Shown here in pieces: positions 19,680-29,600 of a DNA stretch of 64,000 nt. The notes below the pieces were generated by a model that saw nothing but the letters and a program-made list of their open reading frames with translations, had not been told where the DNA came from and made no database searches. Made by a program: the position numbers and the translations under genes. Origin of the DNA: Opitutales bacterium. Lineage in GTDB: Bacteria > Verrucomicrobiota > Verrucomicrobiia > Opitutales > Oceanipulchritudinaceae. Where the stretch lies: NCBI GenBank assembly GCA_016928295.1, contig JAFGLA010000054.1, positions 1 through 64,000 of the forward strand, written 5' to 3'. How positions within the stretch are numbered: position 1 is the first letter of the stretch; each line of letters begins with the position of its first letter.

Positions 19680-21965
19680 ATGGACGGCATCAGCTTCATT
19701 CAGGATCTAGCCATCGTGCTGCTCGCGGCAGGACTGGCAGGTGCGCTGTGCAAGCGCGTAAACCTGTCTGTAATCGTAGGCTATCTGATGGCGGGCGTCA
19801 TCATCGGCCCTTACACCCCGCCCTTCTCGTTCGTGTCGGACATCGACCGCATCCAGATGCTCTCGCAAGTGGGCCTTGTGTTTCTGATGTTCGCCATCGG
19901 CCTCGGCCTAAGCCTGAGCAAACTTGGCCGCATGGGCCTGCCAACCCTGCTTGCAACGGCACTGGGCGCATTCTTTGTAATCAACCTGACGCGCCCTCTC
20001 GGCTTTGCCCTCGGGTGGACGACACTGCAAAGCGCCTTTGTCGCGAGCATATTCCTCGTCTCCAGCTCGGCGGTGATTTCCAAGATAATAACCGAACTGA
20101 AGCTCTCGCACGAAGGCTCCGCGCAAAGGGCCATGGCAATCACGGTCATGGAAGACGTCGTGGCCGTGGTCACCCTTACCGTTCTGGCCAGCCTCACGCA
20201 GGAAGAAGGCACGGTAAACCTGAACTTCGGCGCCCTGCTCGCCACGATGAGCGCCTTTGTCGTGCTCCTGCTAGGCGGGGGCCTGTTTCTTGTGCCCCGC
20301 ATTTTCAAAAGGCTGGAAGCAAGAGCCGACCCCGAATTACAAACAATCATCGTCACTGGCCTGCTTTTTCTACTGGCGATAGCGGCGGCAAAGGCGGGCT
20401 ACTCCCTCGCGCTAGGGGCCTTTCTACTCGGCGCGATAGTGGCTGAAATGCCACAGAAAAGCGGCGTTGAAAAGTCCTTCTCCGGCATGAGGGACGTATT
20501 CAGCAGCGTGTTCTTTGTCAGTATCGGCATGATGATAGACATACGCCTGCTGCTGGGAGTGTGGCCCATGATAATCGGGCTAACCCTATTTGCCATGATA
20601 GCCAGGCCGCTTGCCACGGGGCTTGCCATGATAATCACAGGCACGGCACCCAAGGAAGCACGCCGAGCAAGCCTCTTGCTCACCCCCTTGGGCGAATTCT
20701 CCTTCATAATCGCCCAGCTTGGCGTAACTAGTGCCGTACTATCGCCGGAATACTACCCGCTGACCGTGGGCGTGTCCGTCCTCACCGTGTTTTTAACCCC
20801 GATAGTGAACGCGAAAAGCGCGGCGATTCTTTCCCTTGTTGAAAGGCTAGAACCAAGTTGGATTACCGGCTTTTTCGACGCCTACCACCGCTGGCTTCTC
20901 CAGTTGCAGACGCGCAAGAGCGCGCCCCTTTTGTGGAAGCTCGTGCGAGTGCGCCTGATACAAATTGCAGTGGAAATGCTGCTAATTACGGGCCTACTCG
21001 TATTCCCCCCGCGCCTCTTGCCGCTGATTAAAGAAAGCCTTGCCGGCCTCATCACGGACAAAACCCTGATTGGCTACGGCTTCTGGTCGATAATCGGCCT
21101 TTTTGTGCTAATCCTCCTCTTCGCAATCTGGCGCAACGTGTCGGCAGTGGCCATGATTCTGGCCGATGGGGCGGGAAAGAGCCGCGTTCCGTCCGGAATA
21201 GTCAGTTTCAGCTTCCGCGTAGCCTCTTCGCTCGTCATTGCCTACTGGCTGTATCTATTCCTGCCGATCGAAAGCCTGCCCCTTGGCGCCTGGATAGTGA
21301 TCGCGGTGCTCGCGCTCGCAGTGGTGGCCTTCTTCTCCAAGCGGCTCATATACTGGCACGGCGTGTGGCGAAACTCCGTTCACGAGGTGTTTTCCGCCAA
21401 CGCACAACCTGAGCCGAAGAACGCGCGCGCACGTGCACGCCTTGCCATGGACAAGGGACTGGAATCGTGGAAGCTCTGCATGGAGGACTTCATAGTGCCG
21501 GACAACGCCGCGTATGCCGGGCAGACAATCGCACAACTGTCCCTGCCCTCGCGCTTTGGCTGCCCATTGCTGGAAATCGAGCGCAACGGATTCGTAATTA
21601 CGCGCATCCTGCCCTCCATGCACATTTACCCGGGCGACAAGCTGCTCCTAATCGGCGGGGCGGAAAACATCGCAGCCGCGACGCAGTACCTTGCTGGAGA
21701 AAAAATCGACCCTGCCGAAAGGGCCAAGACCTTCAGCGGCGCAGTAATGGACAAAACCATAGTCCCCGAAGGCACAAGAACGGGCAAGACGCTGGCAGAG
21801 CTGCAAATCACACAACAGACAGGCGTGCGCATCGTCGGGATTCAACGCGGGGATAGGCGCATTATCTCCCCTGACGGGAAACATACGCTGGAAGAAGGCG
21901 ATCTTTTGCTCGTTGTCGGAACCCTGAACGAAATTACCGCGTTCAAGCGCTGGCTCGTAGAATAG
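19680..21965 (+). CDS. Kef-type monovalent cation:proton antiporter (CPA2) with C-terminal TrkA-C domains
   Basis: A membrane antiporter of 761 aa. The N-terminal 380 residues contain about 12 hydrophobic segments of the Na/H exchanger fold, with the GYLMAGVIIGPYTPP opening and EDVVAV (conserved acidic residue in TM5). A second group of four or five helices spans about 420-560. Two TrkA-C (RCK_C) modules follow at about 610-690 and 695-760, ending in GDKLLLIGG and GDLLLVVGT. There is no TrkA-N domain, unlike E. coli KefB/C, so NAD binding is not expected. The start codon abuts a family A repeat and has no visible Shine-Dalgarno. Confidence 0.9.
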   Translation: MDGISFIQDLAIVLLAAGLAGALCKRVNLSVIVGYLMAGVIIGPYTPPFSFVSDIDRIQMLSQVGLVFLMFAIGLGLSLSKLGRMGLPTLLATALGAFFVINLTRPLGFALGWTTLQSAFVASIFLVSSSAVISKIITELKLSHEGSAQRAMAITVMEDVVAVVTLTVLASLTQEEGTVNLNFGALLATMSAFVVLLLGGGLFLVPRIFKRLEARADPELQTIIVTGLLFLLAIAAAKAGYSLALGAFLLGAIVAEMPQKSGVEKSFSGMRDVFSSVFFVSIGMMIDIRLLLGVWPMIIGLTLFAMIARPLATGLAMIITGTAPKEARRASLLLTPLGEFSFIIAQLGVTSAVLSPEYYPLTVGVSVLTVFLTPIVNAKSAAILSLVERLEPSWITGFFDAYHRWLLQLQTRKSAPLLWKLVRVRLIQIAVEMLLITGLLVFPPRLLPLIKESLAGLITDKTLIGYGFWSIIGLFVLILLFAIWRNVSAVAMILADGAGKSRVPSGIVSFSFRVASSLVIAYWLYLFLPIESLPLGAWIVIAVLALAVVAFFSKRLIYWHGVWRNSVHEVFSANAQPEPKNARARARLAMDKGLESWKLCMEDFIVPDNAAYAGQTIAQLSLPSRFGCPLLEIERNGFVITRILPSMHIYPGDKLLLIGGAENIAAATQYLAGEKIDPAERAKTFSGAVMDKTIVPEGTRTGKTLAELQITQQTGVRIVGIQRGDRRIISPDGKHTLEEGDLLLVVGTLNEITAFKRWLVE

Positions 21966-21972
21966 AGCCCTT

Positions 21973-22134
21973 GGGAGCGTTTGCAAATAGACGGACCGAG
22001 GGGGCGGGATGGATTTCCGAGATAAAAATCAGAACATGAGGCGAGGTGAATCGAGATTCACCGAGCCGAATGGGCTGTTTTTTAGCCGGAAAGACGCCCG
22101 TATTCCGACGGGAGTTCTATTTGCAAACGCTCCC
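21973..22134. repeat. Family B inverted-repeat element, full-length reference copy
   Basis: 162 bp with near-perfect terminal repeats GGGAGCGTTTGCAAATAGA and TCTATTTGCAAACGCTCCC. The interior matches 4754-4913 and, in inverted and deleted form, 48237-48332. It occupies most of the gap between the Kef and metX genes. Confidence 0.85.
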
Positions 22135-22228
22135 TAGGGAAGTTCTTGCAGCGGCGGGCGAATTGCTTTCTTGCTCGCGCTTTCCCGATGGCGGAATATG
22201 AATCAGAATCTGTCGCGTCAAACCACTC

Positions 22229-23374
22229 ATGAACGATTCCTTTCCACACGATTTGCCAAACGAAGAACCAGGTGAAGTCGGCCTTGTTCGCTGGCAGGAC
22301 TACGTATGCAGGGACGCGTTCACCTTTGAATGCGGAAGCACGATCCCGGGCTTCACACTGCGATACGAGACCTACGGCCGCCTGAACGCCGCGCGCGACA
22401 ACGCGATTCTCATTACCCACGCGCTATCGGGCGACCATCACTGTGCTGGCGTCCACTCGATACGCGACGGCAAGCCCGGCTGGTGGAACAATCTGATAGG
22501 CCCGGGCAAGGCCGTGGATACGAACCAGTATTTTGTTATCTGCTCGAACTGTCTTGGCGGCTGTCAGGGTTCGACGGGGCCTAGCAGCAAAAACCCGCAA
22601 ACGGGCAAAAGCTACGGGCTGGACTTCCCCGTAATCACAATCCGCGACATGGTGAACGCGCAGCGGCTCCTGCTCGAAAAGGAGCTTGGAATAGCCAGCC
22701 TGTACGCGATTATCGGCGGCTCGATGGGCGGGATGCAAGTGCTCCAGTGGATGATAGACTATCCCGACTACGTGCAGCGCGTCATAGCCTTGGCGACTAC
22801 GGGGCGCCAGAGCGCGCAGGCGATTGCCTTCAACGAGGTGGGGCGCAGCGCGATAATGCAGGACCCAGGCTGGCAGGGCGGCGCTTACGGGGCAGGAGCC
22901 GGGCCGAACGTGGGCCTTTCCGTAGCGCGAATGATGGCCCACATCACCTACTTGTCCGACAAAGGGCTGGAGGAGAAATTCGGCCGCAGCCGCAAGGAGG
23001 GCAGCGGGGGCGAACGCTTCGGCGCGGAGTTCGAGGTGGAAAGCTACCTTCACTATCAGGGGCAGAGCTTCATCAACCGCTTCGACGCGAACACTTACCT
23101 GTATTTCACCAAGGCGCTCGACCGCTTTGACCTCTACGGAGAGGGCGGACGCATGGAGGACAGCTTCGCAAACGTGAAAAGCCGCGTTCTGGTGACCGGT
23201 TTCACGTCCGACTGGCTCTACCCGCCGGAGCAGAACCGCGCCATCGTCCACGCGCTGCTTCGCTGCGGCAAGCCCGCCACGTATGCGCAGCTCGACATGA
23301 GCCTCGGGCACGACAGCTTCCTTGTGCACGCGCCCGAACTTTACCGCCTGATTAGCGGCTTCCTAGCCAACTAG
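22229..23374 (+). CDS. metX: Homoserine O-acetyltransferase
   Basis: Alpha/beta hydrolase-fold acyltransferase of 381 aa that activates homoserine with acetyl-CoA for methionine synthesis. It shows LTHALSGDHHCAG, the nucleophile Ser165 in GGSMGGMQ, the acid region SDWLYPPEQ and the catalytic His in LGHDSFL. Succinyl- versus acetyl-donor specificity cannot be read with certainty, but the MetY partner suggests acetyl. It is followed after 4 nt by metW, the usual operon. Confidence 0.95.
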   Translation: MNDSFPHDLPNEEPGEVGLVRWQDYVCRDAFTFECGSTIPGFTLRYETYGRLNAARDNAILITHALSGDHHCAGVHSIRDGKPGWWNNLIGPGKAVDTNQYFVICSNCLGGCQGSTGPSSKNPQTGKSYGLDFPVITIRDMVNAQRLLLEKELGIASLYAIIGGSMGGMQVLQWMIDYPDYVQRVIALATTGRQSAQAIAFNEVGRSAIMQDPGWQGGAYGAGAGPNVGLSVARMMAHITYLSDKGLEEKFGRSRKEGSGGERFGAEFEVESYLHYQGQSFINRFDANTYLYFTKALDRFDLYGEGGRMEDSFANVKSRVLVTGFTSDWLYPPEQNRAIVHALLRCGKPATYAQLDMSLGHDSFLVHAPELYRLISGFLAN

Positions 23375-23378
23375 ACCC

Positions 23379-23993
23379 ATGAAACCCGTACACAACAGCA
23401 AGAGGGAAACCGACCTGCAAATAATCGGCGAGTGGATAGAGCCGGGCAGCCGGGTGCTGGACCTTGGCTGCGGGCGCGGAGTACTCCTTGAAAACCTGCG
23501 CCAGAAGCGGCAGGTGAACGGCATCGGTGTCGATACTGACGTGAACAAGGTCGAATCCTGCGTCAAGCGGGGTGTTCCCGTATATCAGGGGGACGCCGAA
23601 ACGCTGCTCAAGACTTTTGAAAGAGCGCATTTTGACTGGGTGGTACTCTCCCGCACCGTGCAGGAGCTGGAAAACCCCGCCACGGTAATCGAAGAAGCCC
23701 TGCGCGTTGGCAAACGCCTCGCCGTCGGCTTTGCAAACCATGGCTACTGGCGCAACCGCCTTTGCACCCTGTTGAGCGGCTCCCCCGCACGGAATGAAAT
23801 ACACCCAGCCCCCTGGCCTATGCAAAGACCGCACAACCCCGTCAGCATAGCGGAGTTTGAAGAGTTCTGTAAGGAAAAGGGCCTGCGCATAATAAAGCAC
23901 AAATACCTTGGCGGAGACTGGAAGAGCGAGCTGTCCTTCCGCCCAAGCCTGAGAGCGGCCTATGCCCTGTATGCGCTCGGAAGCGAGGGATAG
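23379..23993 (+). CDS. metW: Methionine biosynthesis protein MetW
   Basis: A 204-aa methyltransferase-fold protein almost always encoded next to metX and implicated in O-acylhomoserine formation. The sequence has VLDLGCGRGVLLENL (about 25-39), the MetW-type DWVVLSRTVQELENPATVIEEALRVGK, and PWPMQRPHNPVSIAEFEEFC. Its start lies 4 nt after the metX stop. Confidence 0.93.
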   Translation: MKPVHNSKRETDLQIIGEWIEPGSRVLDLGCGRGVLLENLRQKRQVNGIGVDTDVNKVESCVKRGVPVYQGDAETLLKTFERAHFDWVVLSRTVQELENPATVIEEALRVGKRLAVGFANHGYWRNRLCTLLSGSPARNEIHPAPWPMQRPHNPVSIAEFEEFCKEKGLRIIKHKYLGGDWKSELSFRPSLRAAYALYALGSEG

Positions 23994-24067
23994 GGCCTTT
24001 TGGAGACCTTGATACCGCGCCTTCCCTCAAATGGTGTTTTTATCAATAGCTATCTTTAAATAGTGCT

Positions 24068-24106
24068 GGGCGGCTTTGGATTAACTCCGCAGCCGCCCTT
24101 GTTTTG
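24068..24106 (+). terminator. metXW terminator
   Basis: Stem GGGCGGCT/AGCCGCCC with a 15-nt loop, then TTGTTTTG. It lies between the convergent metW and GH74 genes. Confidence 0.75.
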
Positions 24107-24133
24107 TCCCACACTGCTGAACAACACAATCCA

Positions 24134-26437
24134 CTACTTGCCGCACTCTTCAGTGCCGCCTTCGGCGATGTCGCCGTAAATCATTCCCCTTCCGTGGGTG
24201 CCGACGTAAACTCGCCCGTATGTCTGCATGTCTCCGGCGACCAGCAATAGAAGGCCCCACTCGTGGGCGTCGTCGTTTATGCGGACGTAGCTTTCGCCCA
24301 TGTCGTCGCTAAGGAATATGCCGCGCACGCCGTCCACCGTCCCTACGATGAACAGAGTCTCGTAGTCTGCGCCCGGCGCGGCCTTGCCAAAGCCAAAGCC
24401 GTGAATCGCCTCAACGTGCGCAAGGCGCGTGAAGTTGACGCCGTCCGGCGCGTGGTAGAGGCCGTCCGCCGAGGCTATCCAGAGGTCGCCCTCGCGCCCG
24501 AAGGCGGGGTAAACGCGGTCCTGCCCGCCTCTACGGTCTCCGCGCACTATTTCGCGCACGGGCAGTCCGCCCTTTAGCTCGATATGTTCCGCGCTGAAGC
24601 TGCGCCCTCCGTCCACACTGCGGTAGAGTTTGCGCGCAAAAATATCAAGCGCGTAGAACTTGAGCGGGTTGACCGTATCCGCAACGACGCGCATCCCCAC
24701 GGGCAGGCTCTCGACAAGCGCCCAGCTCTCTCCGAGATCGGCACTTACGCAAGGCTTGTTGTGCTCGGGCGTCCACACAAGGGTGGATGCGTCCGCAGCG
24801 AGGGCTACGCTTCCGCCGCGTGCTTTTTCAAAGGGGTTCACTCCCGGTCGCCAGCTTTCGCCTCCGTCGGCGCTTATGCCTATGGCAGCGTTTTCGCCCT
24901 TGCTCGCGTGCCCTACTCTCACAATGACGGACTGCTTCTGCCAAGCTACGGCAAGGCCCGATGTGTTGCCAAACCCAGGGTTGGAAAAATTGCCTTCAGG
25001 CGCATAGCTGTCCAAATCGCGGTGGACGAAGCCTCCGTAATCGCCAATAGCACTGATGAGCGGTGCGCCCACAGAGGGGCATACCATGTCGAGCGGCACG
25101 GATTCTTCGATGCCTACTGCGGCGGGCGTCCAGAGCGTTTTGCCCTCGGCGGAATCGGCGTTTCTCAGGTTAAATGTCTCAAATCCGCCAAAGCCGGTTG
25201 TGTAAATGCAGTGGTCGGGATTGTGAGGGTCGATTTCGACGTCGAAGAGCCAGTGGATGCCGGGCTTTTTGTAGTAGGGAATCTTTGTGTAATCGTAGCT
25301 CGCCGTGCGGTGGATTAACGATTCCCAGGTGCGGCCTCCGTCCAGAGAGCGGAACAGTTCTTCACCGCCCGGGAACCAGAATGGCGTCGCCAGTACTACG
25401 CCCGGGTGGGATGGGTCTATGGCTACTGATATGTATCCGAAATGCGTGTGCTCGGGGTCTGGGATGCTGCCGCTGCGAACAGGCGTGATATCCTCCCACT
25501 GGCCGCTTTTTGTGTCGTAGCGCCAGACTTCGCCGTCCACGGAGTGGTATGGCCCGGGGCTTGTGCCGTAGCTTAAATACAGCACCCCGTCGGGGCCAAG
25601 GTCCGCGTCCGTCGGGCGAAGGCGCGTTGGCTGCCCGGGAACAGCGTTCCACTGTGCGCCGCCGTCGTGCGATACAAAGAGGTTCTCCTGCCCCATGAGG
25701 GAAACTAGCGCGTACACCGTGCTCGTAAAGGCGCTGTCGCTTTCTTCGGGTGCGTGAATAATGCGTATTATGCCCGCTCCGGCCTGCCAGCGTAGCCAGT
25801 TTTCGCGTTCCTCGGGTCTTAGCGTGTCAGGGCTGCGTTCCATGAGGTCGGGGAACGTGGTCACGCGGCTCCATGTGCTGCCGTAATCGTCGCTGCGAAG
25901 CAGGCCGTCGTAGCGGGTGCCAAGGAGGATGGTTGCGCCGTTAAGCGGGTCCACGGACATGCGCTCTCCGTTGCCGCGACCGGTTTCGTTGCCGCCGAAC
26001 TTTGCGGCGATTTTGATCACTTCAAAGCTTTTGCCCCTGTCCGCGGAGCGGAGGATGGCTCCGTCCGGGACTTGGGCAAGGGTGTATGTCCCGCAGGCCA
26101 TGTAGAGCCTGTCGGGATCGGAGGGGTCAACGGCAATGCTCTCTACGCCCATGAGGTTAAGCTCGTCGTAGCTGAGCCAGTCAGTCAAAGGTATCCATTC
26201 GCCCTCGGCGCTGTCGCGGCGGTAGGCGCCGCCCATGTCCGTGCGCGCATAGGCGAGGCCGGGTTCGGCGGGGTGAAACACAAAGCCGCATATGAAGCCC
26301 GCTCCGCCCATGCGGACGTTGCGCCATGTGTAGGGCTGGCTCTTGGCGCTTTCCTGGTGGTTGTCTGCAAAGCTCATGTGTGCGATTCCAAGCGCAGCGG
26401 CGCAAATGATGGGGCTTGCGAGGTGGAGTAGTCTCAT
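24134..26437 (-). CDS. Glycoside hydrolase family 74 protein (xyloglucanase-like)
   Basis: A secreted beta-propeller glycosidase of 767 aa that cuts beta-1,4-glucan backbones, usually xyloglucan. The signal peptide ends near residue 24. Two seven-bladed propellers are suggested by repeated Asp-box-like motifs (SADRGKSF, SDDYGSTW, SHDGGAQW, SLDGGRTW, SADGGESW, SVDGGRSF). The two expected catalytic aspartates are present: Asp67 in ARTDMGGAYR and Asp466 in IGDYGGFVHRD. No carbohydrate-binding module is attached. It lies just downstream of a TonB receptor on the same strand, separated by that gene's terminator. Its leader has the C-rich motif described in findings. Confidence 0.9.
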   Translation of the reverse strand: MRLLHLASPIICAAALGIAHMSFADNHQESAKSQPYTWRNVRMGGAGFICGFVFHPAEPGLAYARTDMGGAYRRDSAEGEWIPLTDWLSYDELNLMGVESIAVDPSDPDRLYMACGTYTLAQVPDGAILRSADRGKSFEVIKIAAKFGGNETGRGNGERMSVDPLNGATILLGTRYDGLLRSDDYGSTWSRVTTFPDLMERSPDTLRPEERENWLRWQAGAGIIRIIHAPEESDSAFTSTVYALVSLMGQENLFVSHDGGAQWNAVPGQPTRLRPTDADLGPDGVLYLSYGTSPGPYHSVDGEVWRYDTKSGQWEDITPVRSGSIPDPEHTHFGYISVAIDPSHPGVVLATPFWFPGGEELFRSLDGGRTWESLIHRTASYDYTKIPYYKKPGIHWLFDVEIDPHNPDHCIYTTGFGGFETFNLRNADSAEGKTLWTPAAVGIEESVPLDMVCPSVGAPLISAIGDYGGFVHRDLDSYAPEGNFSNPGFGNTSGLAVAWQKQSVIVRVGHASKGENAAIGISADGGESWRPGVNPFEKARGGSVALAADASTLVWTPEHNKPCVSADLGESWALVESLPVGMRVVADTVNPLKFYALDIFARKLYRSVDGGRSFSAEHIELKGGLPVREIVRGDRRGGQDRVYPAFGREGDLWIASADGLYHAPDGVNFTRLAHVEAIHGFGFGKAAPGADYETLFIVGTVDGVRGIFLSDDMGESYVRINDDAHEWGLLLLVAGDMQTYGRVYVGTHGRGMIYGDIAEGGTEECGK

Positions 26438-26627
26438 TTTGCGGGGGGTATGTTTGAAGTGTTATACAAATGCGCCGGTGGCCGCGCGTTTCCGCGCTTG
26501 TTTTAGCAGTGCGCTGGCGATGTTGCGCTTTGCTGTCCGATGGACAGCGCACGCATGGGATGGATTGCTTTTGTATCGGACCATCATATGCCGATGCTAA
26601 CAATATCCCTCTACCCTTGGGAAAAGA

Positions 26628-26663
26628 AAAGGGGCATACCGAACTTGTCGGCATGCCCCCTTG
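26628..26663 (-). terminator. TonB receptor (26694-30092) terminator
   Basis: Minus-strand stem GGGGCATGCCGA/TCGGTATGCCCC around a 5-nt loop, then TTTTCTTTT. Confidence 0.85.
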
Positions 26664-26693
26664 AAGGTGAGTGATTTATATTAACAACAATGA

Positions 26694-29600
26694 CTAGAAG
26701 TCGATGCTGGCAGACAGCTTCCAGCTCATGCCGGAGGCGTAGATGTTGCCGTAAACGCTCTTGTCGTCGCTGATGTTGTCAACGTTGAGTGCCACGCGCA
26801 GGTCATACTTGTCCTGAAGGCGGGTGGTGTACTCGATCATGCCGTTGATTGTGACGCGCTCGTCGGTCCACTTCTCGATCAGCACTTCGTTGCCGGCCAA
26901 GTCCGTGTATGTGCAGACGTTGCCCGAGGAAGTGAAGCCGGTGAACCACATGCGCTGATCTTCCCACTGACCACCAAGACCGATTGCAAGGTTCTTGAGG
27001 AAGGGGGTGGAACCAAACGCGTGCTTAAGCTCGTAACGTGCCCACAGTGTGACTGTGTTTTCCGGCGAATCATCCATGCTCTTGCCGTAAAGCGGAATCA
27101 TGGTGATCAGGTTGCCGTCTGAATCGAGCATGTATGTGGACGCGTCGTTGATGTCCGCATAGGTCTCGATTGCCGTGGCTTCGCTGAGCGTGCCGTAGGC
27201 GTAACCGGAGTCGAGCCACTTGGCACCCGGGGAGTACTCGGCGTCAACAAACACGTAGCGCTTGCTTGTAACGGTGCGGTTGAGGTGCGAGAAGCCCATC
27301 ATGACCTGAAGCTCGGGAATGGGCGTCCAGGTGACGTTCATATCCCAGCCCTTTGCCTCGTCGCTCATGGCAACAAACGCACCGTTGGCGCCGCGGGTGT
27401 TGTTCACACCAAGAACGGAGTCGCCTGTGCTAGCATCACGATAGAGATAGTGCTCGCCGTTGTTGTTGGAGTACAGGTTGCCCGTCCAAGTTGTGGAATA
27501 CAGCTTCGAACGAATGAGGGCTGCGACGTTATCGTCTGTCAGACGAACGAGCGGGAAGTACACATCGGTTCCTTCGACAGGAGAGTGCGAATTAGCCGAA
27601 GCTTCGCTGAACAGGCTCCAGTCAGAGAGAGAAGCACTGAACGTACCAAAGTCGCCCCAGCTCCATGTGCCGTGGCTGTCGTAGGCGTTTGCGGATGTGA
27701 TGTTGTTCGTCACGACGTAGTTATAAACTTCGTCGATTGACGGCCACCAGCATTCGGGCCACTGGGACTTGATCGTCGCAAGGCAAGTGGCTGGATCAAG
27801 GCCCGAGTAGGCGAACATGTCGTAGAACGCGTCAGGCGTGCAGTAATCCCAAAGCATTGCCACGGGTTGACTGTCGATGAAGCCGTTGTAGAGGTCTCCA
27901 TTCGGGTTCGGCGCCCACCAAACGAAGTAAGGAACGTTTTCGCGTTCCAGCTCGTAGGCACTGATCGTGCCGGAGAGTTTTCCTTCGAAGAAGTCGAACT
28001 TGAGGCCGATTTCCTTGCTCTTGGTCTTTTCCGGATCGAGCATGTCGCCGTTGCCGTCAAGGGCATAGTAGTGCGGCTTGGTGCCTTCGGAATACACAGC
28101 GAAGAGCGAGATCTGGTCCGTCAGGGCATAGTTGATGCCGATCTGCGGGGATGTCGATGTGTTCGGGCTCCCGTTTGTGTCGTAAACTTCGTCCACACGG
28201 CCATAGGTGACAGATGTCCCGTAGGGGTCTTCGCCACCAATGAGTGAATTGGCGTAAGGATAGCTCCTGACCTTGTTGAAGTCGTTGCGGTCCCAGCGCA
28301 GGCCACCGACAAACGTCAGCTTGTCCTGGAAGAACTGGCCCTGATAAACGGCGTAGTAAGCCTGGTTCCAGTTGTTCTCTTCGACATTCTGCCAGTGAAC
28401 CTTCGGGTTGTCGGCAATGCCGTCGCCCTGCACGCCGTATTGGAACGCCGTGAAGTCAGATAGGCTCTTGAAGCTGTAACGGTCCACGTCCGAGACCTGA
28501 TGCGAAGCGCCGATGTCGGCAACGACGCGGCCCTGATCGTCATAATAGGTTTCCGTCCAAGTGGAAGGCGGGCAGTACAGGTCCGAAACGGTGTTTTCCT
28601 TTTCGTAGCTGAAACCGCCGATGAAGGTGTGGTTACCCCAGTTGCCTGTGTCCAGCTTGTAAACTACTTCAGCACGAACCTGATCGCGAGTCACTTCCTG
28701 CGTTGTGTCCTGCCAGTAGTAGCCGAGAACGGCGTCATAACGGGTCGTGGGCGCGGAAGTGTAGGTGCCGAATGTGCCACCTTCTACGTAGGGGGAATAC
28801 AAACCACCGGAATATATGCCCGTTGTGGCATCTCGCGTTCCGGCGCGATCCGTATACGTCTCGCCCGTCCAGATGCTTGTGTAGGAACCTACAAGAGCGT
28901 TACCGGCCTGGCTGAAGAGATTGGTGATAATCTGGCGCGTATCGAACTCCGCCTTGGAGTGCGAATAGCCGAGCTTGAAGAACAGGTTGTCGCCAACGGA
29001 CTGTTCCAAGTCGAAGGTGAAGTTGCGGAACGGTCCCTTGGTGTAGGTGTCGTCACCGGACCAGCGCCATGTGCGATAGTCAAGATCGGGGTTGGGCTGG
29101 GAGTTCACCGTATTGGTGCTCTCGTCCCACACGCGAAGGTCGGTCACCCATGCTGCGTTCGTTCCGGCTTCGCCGTCACTTGCGCGGATGTTCTGGAAGC
29201 CGTTTCCGGTCTCCTTCTTGTCGCCGAACTCTGCTCCGAGAGTAATCGTGGTGTGCTCAAGAGGCTTGAACGAGAAAGCGCCGTTTACCTGCCAGTGCTC
29301 CTGGGTGTAGTAATCGGTGTAGTCTTCATTCTCCTCGTATGCGGCGGTCAGGCGGAAAGCGGGCTTGTACTTACCAAGCATGCTGCCCTCGCTTGCCAAA
29401 GGCAAGTTGACGTCCATCTCGCCACGATAGAGGCCGTAGCGGCCCACCGTGGTACCGAAGTGGTACATCTGCTTTTCAAAAACGGGCTTCTTGCTGATGA
29501 AGTTGATTACGCCACCAGCGTTGCCTGAACCGTAGAGCAGAGCCGAGGGGCCGCGCAGAACCTCAACACGTTCGATGTTGACCGTGTCAGCGGAGTACAC

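Noticed and set aside
28500-29528. 342-aa plus-strand open frame opposite the 26694-30092 receptor
   Set aside because: Shadow of a clear receptor gene, no recognisable motif or start signal.
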